NCBI GenBank assembly: GCA_046498285.1
Contig: JAWOBA010000203.1
Span: 1-13,241, forward strand
Direction of reading: 5' to 3'
Source: B33-G16 sp046498285
Lineage (GTDB): Bacteria; Desulfobacterota; DSM-4660; Desulfatiglandales; B25-G16
Length of the DNA stretch: 13,241 nt
Made by a program: the position numbers and the translations under genes
Notes under the pieces: model-generated
Databases searched by the model: none
Told to the model about the DNA's origin: nothing
What the model saw: only the letters and a program-made list of their open reading frames with translations
Part shown: positions 1-6,664 of the stretch, piece by piece
How the letters are laid out: each line of letters begins with the position of its first letter
How positions within the stretch are numbered: the first letter of the stretch is position 1

Positions 1-3
1 TAA

Positions 4-20
4 TCCCGCTGCAAGCGGGA
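4..20. repeat. Short perfect GC-rich hairpin
   Basis: A 7-bp arm (4-10, TCCCGCT) is followed by a 3-base loop and its exact complement (14-20). No T-run follows, so it is not a clear terminator for a + strand gene ending before the window. It abuts the larger repeat starting at 21 and may be part of it. Confidence 0.5.
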
Positions 21-215
21 CAAATTGCCCGCCCGCCTCGCCTGAGCGGGTGCGATGGCGGGCAGGCCCGCCCGCCTCGCCTGAGGGAGCGCAGGCTCGC
101 GATGGCGGGCAGGTTTGAGGCCTTTAGGCCGAGTTTTTGGAATTTAGCGAAGCATTTGATGAATCCCAAAATGGGCATCATGAGCGAGTAACATGACTTT
201 TTACGAAACCATCAA
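21..215 (+). repeat. Left copy of a long inverted repeat flanking the acyl-CoA dehydrogenase
   Basis: The reverse complement of this stretch reappears at 1675-1830, with runs of near-identity from the end reading ATGGTTTCG through the GC-rich part. The left copy is longer because its GC-rich portion is duplicated: units at about 21-66 and 67-113 both read cccgcctcgcctgag...gatggcgggcagg. Each unit can fold, with CCCGCC pairing to GGCGGG and further internal pairs. It has no coding capacity of note. The style is that of dispersed intergenic repeats common in Desulfobacterota genomes; the family name is unknown to me. Confidence 0.85.
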
Positions 216-230
216 AATTGAGTATTAAAA

Positions 231-1367
231 ATGTCATATCAATTAAATGAAGAACAAAAAATGATTCAGACTATGGTCAAGGATTTAGCAAGGGAGACTA
301 TCCTACCTACTGCTGCCGAGAGAGATAAGACAAAGGAATTTCCATCAGATATTTTAAAACAGATGGGCGAACTTGGACTCATGGGAATGTGTGTTCCACC
401 TGAATTTAACGGAGCAGGAGTCGATACTATAAGTTATAGCCTGGCCCTTCAGGAAATTGGATATGCATGTGCCTCTACAGCCGTGATCATGTCTGTTCAT
501 AACAGTGTCTCCTGCGGTCCAATATACAAGTTTGGTTCTGATTTTCTTAAAGAAAACTATCTAAAACCCTTGGCAGCAGGTAATAAGCTTGGATGCTTTG
601 CAGTGACAGAGCCAGGTGCGGGCTCAGATCCAGCCGGGGCGAAAACAACTGCTAAAAAGGATGGTACCACCTATATATTGAATGGAACCAAGGCATGGAT
701 CACCAGTGGAAAAAATGCAGATGTGGTTGTAGCCACTGCCTACACGGACAAAAGCAAAAAACATAGGGGAATAAGTACATTTGTGCTGGAAAAAGGAATG
801 CCTGGTTTTATTGTTGGTCCAGAAGAGGATAAAATGGGCCAGAGGGCATCAGATAGTACCGGTTTGATATTTGAAGATTGCAGGGTCCCAGAAGAAAATT
901 TACTGGGCGAAGAGGGTGAGGGATTTATTATTGCTATGACCGCCTTGGATGAGGGGAGAATCGGTATCGCCTCGCTATCTGTGGGACTCGCTCAGGCATG
1001 CCTGGATGCAGGGGTAAACTACGCAAAAGAGAGGGTGCAGTTTGGCAGTCCACTATCAAAATTTCAAGGGATTCGCTGGATGATAGCCGATATGGCAGTC
1101 CAGATTGAAGCTTCGAGGCTCCTTACGTTCAATGCGGCCGCTATGAAAACAAGGGGAGAACCATTTACAAGAGAAGCATCTATGGCAAAGTTATTTGCAT
1201 CCGAGACTGCCAACCGGGCCGCATATCAAGCACTTCAAATCCACGGTGGATACGGATATAGCAAGGAATATCCTGTAGAGCGATACTACCGGGATGCCAG
1301 GGTATTAACTATCTATGAAGGAACCTCGGAAGTACAAAGGATTGTAATAGCCAATAATACAATTTGA
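231..1367 (+). CDS. Acyl-CoA dehydrogenase, short-chain (butyryl-CoA dehydrogenase) type
   Basis: A 378-residue FAD flavoprotein predicted to oxidise an acyl-CoA to the trans-2-enoyl-CoA in the cytoplasm, passing electrons to ETF. The length and order of parts are normal for the family: N-terminal helical domain (about 1-115), the FAD/substrate strand domain with FAVTEPGAGSD (123-133) and the WITSG segment, and the C-terminal helical domain. The catalytic base is Glu363 in IYEGTSEVQR, the position used by short-chain dehydrogenases, and the HGGYGY segment is present. Short-chain specificity is inferred from overall resemblance; a branched-chain or other acyl substrate is possible. No strong Shine-Dalgarno precedes the ATG, but the N-terminus MSYQLNEEQK matches family starts. 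The gene stands alone, with no ETF or thiolase beside it, between two inverted copies of a long repeat. Confidence 0.95.
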   Translation: MSYQLNEEQKMIQTMVKDLARETILPTAAERDKTKEFPSDILKQMGELGLMGMCVPPEFNGAGVDTISYSLALQEIGYACASTAVIMSVHNSVSCGPIYKFGSDFLKENYLKPLAAGNKLGCFAVTEPGAGSDPAGAKTTAKKDGTTYILNGTKAWITSGKNADVVVATAYTDKSKKHRGISTFVLEKGMPGFIVGPEEDKMGQRASDSTGLIFEDCRVPEENLLGEEGEGFIIAMTALDEGRIGIASLSVGLAQACLDAGVNYAKERVQFGSPLSKFQGIRWMIADMAVQIEASRLLTFNAAAMKTRGEPFTREASMAKLFASETANRAAYQALQIHGGYGYSKEYPVERYYRDARVLTIYEGTSEVQRIVIANNTI

Positions 1368-1443
1368 TCTCAACCACACCATGTCACCCCGCTATGGAAA
1401 ACCACACCATCCTTGTATTGTCTAATCTTTCTCACTATATTTC

Positions 1444-1621
1444 AACCCAGATTATGCAGCAGCCACCTACTGCGACCTGAAAAACCTTGCTGCAACGCTC
1501 GCTTCACGATTTTGCTTCTCAACGTATTTACAAATATGCCTTCGGCGCAAAATCGCTCCAACTTCTCGTTTCGCTGAGGTTTTTCAACCCTCGTGACGAT
1601 GCCTACTGCATAATCTGGGTT
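1444..1621. repeat. MITE-like palindromic element with 16-bp perfect terminal inverted repeats
   Basis: The ends are exact complements: AACCCAGATTATGCAG at 1444-1459 and CTGCATAATCTGGGTT at 1606-1621. Pairing continues inward as nested inverted segments: GAAAAACCT 1479-1487 with AGGTTTTTC 1577-1585, and CGATTTTGC 1507-1515 with GCAAAATCG 1547-1555. The whole 178 bp could fold into one long imperfect hairpin. No transposase is encoded. No convincing target-site duplication is visible. A 60-codon open frame on the minus strand spans it, but its content mirrors the palindrome. A non-autonomous mobile element is the likeliest reading. Confidence 0.8.
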
Positions 1622-1674
1622 CAAAATGCTACCTAAATGTCTTAATATAGAATATTATTTATAAATCAGCAACA

Positions 1675-1830
1675 TTGATGGTTTCGCAAAACGTCGTTTT
1701 GCTCGCCCATGGTGCCCATTTTGGGATTGATTAAATGGTTCACTCGTCGCCAAAAACTCGGCATAAAGGCCTCAAACCTGCCCGCCATCGCGAGCCTGCG
1801 CTCCCTCAGGCGAGGCGGGCGCGCAATTTG
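1675..1830 (-). repeat. Right copy of the long inverted repeat
   Basis: Read on the minus strand this matches 21-215: the GC-rich CCCGCC...GGCGGG hairpin unit, then the tttgaggccttt segment, the CCCAAAATGGGC core and the GAAACCATCAA end. It carries one GC-rich unit where the left copy has two, and a few substitutions. Its opposite orientation to the left copy means the dehydrogenase gene lies inside a large inverted repeat. Confidence 0.85.
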
Positions 1831-1923
1831 GCGATTGAAACGTTCAGCATTTCAGGAATCTATTTCCAAAAGTGGCCAAAATCGCTCGTAAAAGACTTTC
1901 AACGAAGTTGTTTTATCCGTATG

Positions 1924-1954
1924 TTGCAATCGAATTATTAGCTATTGATATAAT
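1924..1954 (+). promoter_or_regulatory. Candidate extended -10 promoter for amrB and the aminotransferase
   Basis: A perfect TATAAT (1949-1954) is preceded by TG at the extended -10 position (1946-1947). A TTGCAA -35-like hexamer lies at 1924-1929, with a 19-bp spacer that is longer than ideal. Transcription would start near 1961, giving a 5' leader of about 155 bases that contains the hairpin at 2002-2017. It is the best promoter match upstream of the operon; this is inference from consensus only. Confidence 0.5.
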
Positions 1955-2001
1955 TCATTATTTTTAATTTTTTACATTTGATTGAGTTCGTTGCTCATAG
2001 G

Positions 2002-2017
2002 ATGCCGCTTGCGGCAT
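2002..2017 (+). repeat. Short perfect hairpin in the amrB leader
   Basis: ATGCCGC (2002-2008), a TT loop, then GCGGCAT (2011-2017). The next Ts follow only after about 10 bases (a run near 2026-2030), so it is a poor terminator match. It lies in the predicted leader of the amrB operon; its role is unknown. Confidence 0.45.
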
Positions 2018-2117
2018 ACATTAGCTTTTTACGCATTTGCTGCCATTCCCATTGTACAAAAAAGAAAATCATGATACGTATATACAGTGCTTAGGAACAA
2101 ATAAAAAGACAACTGCA

Positions 2118-3095
2118 ATGGATAACCAGAGTATCAGCCAAATCACTCATTTTTTCCCTGCCGGATGGTGGGCTATAGTCGGTATCATTATAATGATACT
2201 GTGCCTTCCTCTTACACACCTCTATGCACAAGAACGGATCAGAAAAGCCATAGTTGCCGGGTCCTTTTATCCCAAGGATACACAAGAACTAACGCAACTC
2301 ATTGATCATTTCATGGAAAACGTTGAACACAAGGAAATAGAAGGCAAAATCCTAGGTCTTATATGTCCTCATGCAGGATATGTTTTCTCAGGCCAGGTAG
2401 CTGCATATGCGTATAAACATCTTGAGGGTACACACTATGATACCGTGATAATTCTTGGTCCAAGCCACCGTATGTATCTCAAGGGTGCATCAGTTGGTAG
2501 ATGGGATGCCTATTCGACCCCTCTGGGAAAAGTAAAAGTAAATAAGGATATTGTCACCTCTCTTCTCAGCCCAGGAAAACCCTTTCGTTTTGTTGAGGAG
2601 GCCCATCTACAAGAGCATGCTATAGAAACACAACTCCCCTTTTTGCAAAGGACTTTAAAGCAATTTGACATTGTCCCCATAGTAATGGGTCCTTCGACCC
2701 TCGAGGATTGCAGAACAATTAGTGAGTCTCTTGTGGACATTGCAAAAAATAAAAATGTCCTTTTTGTGGCATCATCCGATATGTCCCATTTTCCTGACTA
2801 TACCAATGCAAACAGTATTGATAAAAAAACCCTTGATCTCATAAAAACATCTGACCCTGAGTTGGTTTTTACCTCAGAGAAAAAGGTGCTCAGGCAGGGA
2901 ATTCCAAACCTTTCCACCACCCTTTGTGGATTGAATTCCGTGGTAACAGTAATGATGACCGTCAAACAACTTGGAGCAAATGTTGTAAAAATACTCCACT
3001 ATGCAAATAGCGGAGATGTAGCTATCTATGGCAAAAGAGAAACGCAAAGAGTTGTTGGGTATGGAGCCATAGCCTTTTGCAGACAAAAAAAATAA
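2118..3095 (+). CDS. amrB: AmmeMemoRadiSam system protein B (MEMO1 family) with N-terminal hydrophobic export or anchor segment
   Basis: MEMO-family protein of about 325 residues, related to extradiol-dioxygenase-like metal enzymes; the bacterial function is not settled. Family marks are clear: PHAGY with His85, GPSH with His117, the EHAIE segment (Glu166-His167), SSDMSH (Asp221 to His224) and Cys270 in CGLN. The His/His/Cys set matches the metal-binding trio described for human MEMO1. Unlike the usual cytoplasmic form, it begins with a strongly hydrophobic stretch (about 17-35) ending LYAQE, resembling a signal peptide (possible cut after Ala37) or a membrane anchor. The positive charge normally found before such a stretch is absent. 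I chose ATG 2118; the frame is open back to a TTG at 2037, which would add 27 residues including lysines, and neither start has a good Shine-Dalgarno. No AmrA or radical-SAM partner is in the window. The aminotransferase follows after 10 bases. Confidence 0.88.
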   Translation: MDNQSISQITHFFPAGWWAIVGIIIMILCLPLTHLYAQERIRKAIVAGSFYPKDTQELTQLIDHFMENVEHKEIEGKILGLICPHAGYVFSGQVAAYAYKHLEGTHYDTVIILGPSHRMYLKGASVGRWDAYSTPLGKVKVNKDIVTSLLSPGKPFRFVEEAHLQEHAIETQLPFLQRTLKQFDIVPIVMGPSTLEDCRTISESLVDIAKNKNVLFVASSDMSHFPDYTNANSIDKKTLDLIKTSDPELVFTSEKKVLRQGIPNLSTTLCGLNSVVTVMMTVKQLGANVVKILHYANSGDVAIYGKRETQRVVGYGAIAFCRQKK

Positions 3096-3105
3096 GGAAA
3101 AAACA

Positions 3106-4416
3106 ATGAATCCACTTTCTCAAGAATTAAACGAGGCTATCAAAGAAGCTAATCCTCATGTATACGACATGCTGTCCAGAAAAGGAAAACACCTCTACTT
3201 CCCCAAGGGAATCCTCTCTCAGGGGGCTGAGGCAAAAGAAAAGGCATATAACTATAATGCTACCATAGGTATTGCCACAGAAAATGGAGTGCCCATGCAT
3301 CTTCCTTCTATCATGTCATATATTAACTTACCGCCCCAGCAATCACTTAATTATGCTCCTTCATTTGGCATACCCCAGCTCAGAGAGACCTGGCAACGTC
3401 TATTATTTGAAAAAAACCCTTCCCTGAGGGGTAAAACCATAAGCCTCCCCATTGTAACAAATGCCATAACACATGGCCTCTCTGTTACTACTGACATGTG
3501 GATCGATGAAGGTGATATTGTGCTGCTCCCTGACAAGATCTGGGGAAACTATAACCTGATATTAACGGTCTTACATGATGCTCACATAAGACAGTATGAA
3601 CTTTTTTCACCACAGGAGGGGTTCAATCTGGCCGGGTTTAAAGCCTTGCTCCAGAAGGAGGCAAAAAGAAATGAAAAAATTGTAGTCCTTCTCAATTTTC
3701 CTAACAATCCCACAGGATACACACCAACAAAGCAAGAAGGTAAAAGGATTGTAGAAATTTTATATAATCTGGCAGAAAAGGGTACAAATATTGTAGTGCT
3801 TTTCGATGATGCATACTTCGGACTTTTTTATGATGATCATTCAATGAAAGAATCACTCTTTGCGCTACTGACAGGGGTCCATGATAGAATAATGGCGATA
3901 AAACTGGATGGTGGAACCAAAGAAAACTATGTTTGGGGCCTGAGGGTGGGATTTATAACCTATGGCACCGCAGTAAAGCCCACTAACAACAATTGCTACG
4001 ATGCCCTGGAGAAAAAGACTGCCGGGGCAGTAAGGGGGAGCATATCAAATAGCTCCCACCTGAGCCAATCCATCCTCCTTGGTTCTCTTGGTTCAGAAAA
4101 CTACACACAAGAAAAGGAGGAAAAATTCAGCCTCTTGCGCAACAGGGCAAACCGGGTTAAAGAAGTCCTTGCAGACAAAAAATATAGGGAGACGTGGGAT
4201 GTCTACCCCTTTAATTCAGGCTATTTTATGTGTCTCAGAGTAAAAAACGTAAATGCAGAAGCATTACGGCTTCATCTTTTACATAAATACGGCGTTGGGG
4301 TAATTTCACTGGGTGAAACAGATATACGAATAGCCTTCTCATGCGTAGAAATAGAAGACATAGAAAAGCTATTTGATATAATCTTTCAAGGCATTAAAGA
4401 GCTAGAACATAGATAA
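3106..4416 (+). CDS. Class I/II PLP-dependent aminotransferase
   Basis: A 436-residue fold-type I aminotransferase, predicted to move an amino group between an amino acid and a 2-oxo acid in the cytoplasm using pyridoxal phosphate. The PLP site is visible: FPNNPTG with Asn201, FDDAY with Asp234 and Tyr237, the Schiff-base Lys272 in GGTKENYVWGLRVG and the phosphate-binding Arg280. A late DIRIAFS arginine fits the substrate carboxylate. The start is supported by an AAGGA ribosome site that overlaps the amrB stop codon, so the two genes are almost certainly co-transcribed. Substrate cannot be told from sequence; it is not a standard AspC or HisC by eye. It ends only 4 bases from the convergent DUF35 gene, leaving no room for a separate terminator. 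Confidence 0.93.
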   Translation: MNPLSQELNEAIKEANPHVYDMLSRKGKHLYFPKGILSQGAEAKEKAYNYNATIGIATENGVPMHLPSIMSYINLPPQQSLNYAPSFGIPQLRETWQRLLFEKNPSLRGKTISLPIVTNAITHGLSVTTDMWIDEGDIVLLPDKIWGNYNLILTVLHDAHIRQYELFSPQEGFNLAGFKALLQKEAKRNEKIVVLLNFPNNPTGYTPTKQEGKRIVEILYNLAEKGTNIVVLFDDAYFGLFYDDHSMKESLFALLTGVHDRIMAIKLDGGTKENYVWGLRVGFITYGTAVKPTNNNCYDALEKKTAGAVRGSISNSSHLSQSILLGSLGSENYTQEKEEKFSLLRNRANRVKEVLADKKYRETWDVYPFNSGYFMCLRVKNVNAEALRLHLLHKYGVGVISLGETDIRIAFSCVEIEDIEKLFDIIFQGIKELEHR

Positions 4417-4420
4417 CGAT

Positions 4421-4828
4421 CTATGCAAAATAAAAAACGGGTCTCGCCTGATCACCTGGTGAAAATTTGTCACCAGGAAAAACCTTGAACCCAACGTTCA
4501 CCTCTTTATCAATCAAATCCATCGTAGCTTTGGACGGATCAATATCAACAAGATTGCCCATTATCCATGGCCCTTCATCAAGCTTAACAAGTGCAATAAT
4601 GTAAGGCACTTCATTCTGCCTACCTTCTGGTGCAACATTTACAAGGGTAAAGGTTACAATGTTGCCATGCTTGTTGAGCTCAACAATATCCAAATCCGTT
4701 CCTCCACACTCCTGACATGTCATCTTCGGTGGCACGGTTATTTTACCGCAACTCTTACATTTCAATCCCAGTAACTTCCCCTGGGTAAGGGCCTGAGCAT
4801 ACTCTTTAAATGTAAGTTTATATTCCAC
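4421..4828 (-). CDS. DUF35 Zn-ribbon and OB-fold protein, thiolase partner
   Basis: A 135-residue protein of the DUF35 family. An N-terminal helix is followed by a rubredoxin-like zinc ribbon with Cys24, Cys27, Cys38 and Cys41 (CKSC and CQEC) and then an OB-fold domain (about 45-135). In archaea such proteins bridge thiolase and HMG-CoA synthase and help channel acyl-CoA intermediates; in bacteria they typically sit next to SCP2-type thiolases, as here. It starts at GTG (4828) behind a strong GGAGGAG ribosome site and follows the thiolase by 12 bases, so the two are an operon and probably a complex. The acyl substrate is unknown. Confidence 0.9.
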   Translation of the reverse strand: MEYKLTFKEYAQALTQGKLLGLKCKSCGKITVPPKMTCQECGGTDLDIVELNKHGNIVTFTLVNVAPEGRQNEVPYIIALVKLDEGPWIMGNLVDIDPSKATMDLIDKEVNVGFKVFPGDKFSPGDQARPVFYFA

Positions 4829-4840
4829 GATTCTCCTCCT

Positions 4841-6013
4841 TTACCAGCCTTTTTCCATAATCAGCGTACAAATAACACCATCGCCTCCCAGGGTATCGGT
4901 GAGGCCGATTTTTGCGCCCTCAACTTGCCTCTCTCCACACTCGCCTCTCAATTGATGATATATTTCTGCTACCTGTGATGCACCTGTGGCACCAATTGGA
5001 TGCCCTTTTGACTTGAGACCCCCTGAAATATTTATCGGAATCTTACCCCCTATCTTGGTTTCACCCTTTTCCCACGCTTCACCTGCATGGCCAAAATCAA
5101 AAAAACCAAGGCTTTCAGCAGCGATCAAACTTGCTATGGAAAAACAGTCGTGAAGCTCGCATATATCAACATCATCAGGCCCTATACCTGCCAGATCATA
5201 GGCCTGTTTTGCAGATTCTTCTCTTGCCTTCAGCCTGGGAAGATAATCTTGTTGAGCGCTGAGCCTTCCTGATGATGCCTGGCCAATACCAGTAAGGTAA
5301 ACAGGTTTATCGGTAATTTCTTTGGCTTTTTCTTCCGATACAAGCACAACAGCAGCCGCACCATCCGAAAAAGGACAACAGTCCAGTAATTGTAATGGTG
5401 TTGTAACCATAAAACCACTTAAGACCTTTTCTACACTTATCTCCTTTCGAAATTGGGCCTTTGGATTAAATACGCCATAATGGTGAGATTGCACTGAAAC
5501 ATGAGCCATCTGTTCCTTCAATTTTTCAAGAGGCACACCGTATTTCTTTGAATAAAGGTGGGCAAGCATGGCAAACATTCCAGGAAAGGTCAATCCGGAA
5601 GGATACTCGTAGTGACTGTCTGTAAACATTGCAAATGTCCTTGTTGCCAGTGGGGTTCCCATGCTCGCAGCCCTTTCAACACCGCCGACAAGAACTGCAT
5701 CATAGTAGCCAGAGGCGACCCAGATAAATGCATCCCTCACAGCCAATGAAGATGAGGCGCATGCACCTTCAAACCGGGTAGCTGGAATATGGAAGGCCCC
5801 GATGTCATTAGCAGCATACGATTGTATCATGGCCTGTCCCTCTGAAAAATCACCAAGACAATTGCCCAGATACAGGGCTTGCATATCACTTGGCTTTAAT
5901 GTAGCCTCATTAATTGCATCCATGGCCGCTTCCGAAAAGAGCTCTATAGAAGTTTTTTCCGTGGCAAAGGTAAACGGTGTATGGCCTGTTCCTACTATTG
6001 CTACTTTTCTCAA
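4841..6013 (-). CDS. SCP2-type thiolase (acetyl-CoA acetyltransferase family)
   Basis: A 390-residue thiolase-fold protein predicted to condense or cleave acyl-CoAs. Visible active-site parts are the nucleophile Cys85 in EGACASSS, the HDCF motif with His288 and Cys290 typical of SCP2-type enzymes, and His338 in KSKGHPIGATG. The canonical C-terminal CxGGG cysteine of biosynthetic thiolases is missing (the region reads LGGDG), as expected for this subfamily. The start is TTG at 6013, giving MRKVAIVGTGHT, with GGAGGA at the proper distance. The frame is open to an ATG at 6106, but that extension has no family resemblance and runs into the repeat element at 6096-6231. DUF35 follows directly. Upstream on the same strand are two cNMP-domain genes. 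Acetoacetyl-CoA or longer 3-ketoacyl-CoA chemistry are both possible. Confidence 0.92.
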   Translation of the reverse strand: MRKVAIVGTGHTPFTFATEKTSIELFSEAAMDAINEATLKPSDMQALYLGNCLGDFSEGQAMIQSYAANDIGAFHIPATRFEGACASSSLAVRDAFIWVASGYYDAVLVGGVERAASMGTPLATRTFAMFTDSHYEYPSGLTFPGMFAMLAHLYSKKYGVPLEKLKEQMAHVSVQSHHYGVFNPKAQFRKEISVEKVLSGFMVTTPLQLLDCCPFSDGAAAVVLVSEEKAKEITDKPVYLTGIGQASSGRLSAQQDYLPRLKAREESAKQAYDLAGIGPDDVDICELHDCFSIASLIAAESLGFFDFGHAGEAWEKGETKIGGKIPINISGGLKSKGHPIGATGASQVAEIYHQLRGECGERQVEGAKIGLTDTLGGDGVICTLIMEKGW

Positions 6014-6095
6014 TTTGTATTTCCTCCTTTCAAAAATAATGTAGCGGAACATATCAAATAAAATATGGCAAAGCAACCCTTTTTCACTACTACGA

Positions 6096-6231
6096 GAGCT
6101 ATGCAAAACCTGACCATTTTTTTTACTCCGAATAGAGAGGGTAGACTTTTATGAAGTGACTGGTGGCTTCCGGCTCGGAGGAAACTGAAGAAACTTGACC
6201 CTGTCTGAGAAAATATGAGTTCTGCAAAGCT
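6096..6231 (+). repeat. Short MITE-like element, copy 1
   Basis: About 136 bp with roughly 9-bp terminal inverted repeats (AGCTATGCA at the left, TGCAAAGCT at the right, one mismatch). It is repeated in the same orientation at 10562-10890: the left 80 bases and the right 55 bases match well, with shared landmarks ACCTGACCATTTT, ACTCCGAATAG, GTGACTGGTGGCTTCCGGCTCG and AAAATATGAGTTCT. It encodes no protein and lies between the single-domain cNMP gene and the thiolase, within what may be one minus-strand transcript. Confidence 0.82.
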
Positions 6232-6245
6232 TTCCACTACATGTA

Positions 6246-6644
6246 TCACCGTCCTGCGGCTAATAAACTTGCTTCTTTGGTTGCCTCTTCCAACCGCAGC
6301 ACAAGGGCTTTAATCAAGCCCTTTAACTGTGGCGACAATACCCCATATTCCTTTTCCAGCCTCTCCTTATCCAACAGGCCTAATTTAACCACGCTTCCTG
6401 ATACTACTGATGCTGTCCGCAATTGATTGGTGCCTAATAAAAAAGGGATTTCTCCTATAATAGAGCCTTCTCCCAGGGTATCTACGGTTACCAACCCTTT
6501 TGCTATGCGTTTCTTGACCTTTACCTTCCCTTCCAAAACAATAAAGAGCCAATCCCCTTTGGCACCCTCCTTTATTATGGTCACATTAGGTTGCACAACC
6601 TCTTCGTTTACAACATATTCATATATAATACTATCTATCGCCAT
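6246..6644 (-). CDS. Single-domain cyclic-nucleotide-binding protein
   Basis: A 132-residue protein that is almost entirely one Crp/cNMP-binding beta-barrel. The start resembles the barrel entry (VVQPNVTIIKEGAKGD), the phosphate-binding cassette reads GEIP (Gly64, Glu65) ... LRTAS (Arg76, Thr77), and a C-terminal helix (about 90-130) follows. Glu and Arg at these positions are the cassette residues that hold cyclic nucleotide in CRP-type proteins, so ligand binding is plausible. There is no helix-turn-helix, kinase or channel domain, so it is likely a stand-alone sensor acting on a partner. Its start lies 20 bases after the Crp-PilZ gene; a GGAG lies about 14 bases before the ATG, a longish spacing. 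Co-transcription with that gene is likely. Confidence 0.85.
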   Translation of the reverse strand: MAIDSIIYEYVVNEEVVQPNVTIIKEGAKGDWLFIVLEGKVKVKKRIAKGLVTVDTLGEGSIIGEIPFLLGTNQLRTASVVSGSVVKLGLLDKERLEKEYGVLSPQLKGLIKALVLRLEEATKEASLLAAGR

Positions 6645-6664
6645 TGAATAACAAAGTATCTCCT

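Larger units (their letters stand above)
1368..2036. other. Repeat-rich intergenic region
   Basis: About 670 bp without a believable gene. It holds a palindromic element (1444-1621), the right copy of the inverted repeat (1675-1830), a promoter candidate (1924-1954) and a small hairpin (2002-2017). Short open frames here coincide with the repeats and resemble no known protein. I see no clear rho-independent terminator directly after the dehydrogenase. Confidence 0.7.

Noticed and set aside
21..113. CRISPR-like tandem repeats
   Set aside because: Only two adjacent GC-rich units, no spacers and no cas genes; part of the larger inverted repeat.
1442..1624. 60-codon minus-strand ORF
   Set aside because: It coincides with the palindromic element at 1444-1621; its open frame follows from the repeat and it has no ribosome site or domain.
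1709..1941. Two overlapping plus-strand ORFs
   Set aside because: Both lie largely in the right copy of the inverted repeat and have repeat-derived, basic, low-information products.
6014..6106. Longer N-terminus for the thiolase (ATG at 6106)
   Set aside because: The added 31 residues do not resemble thiolases and extend into a repeat element; the TTG at 6013 has a good GGAGGA site and gives the expected family start.
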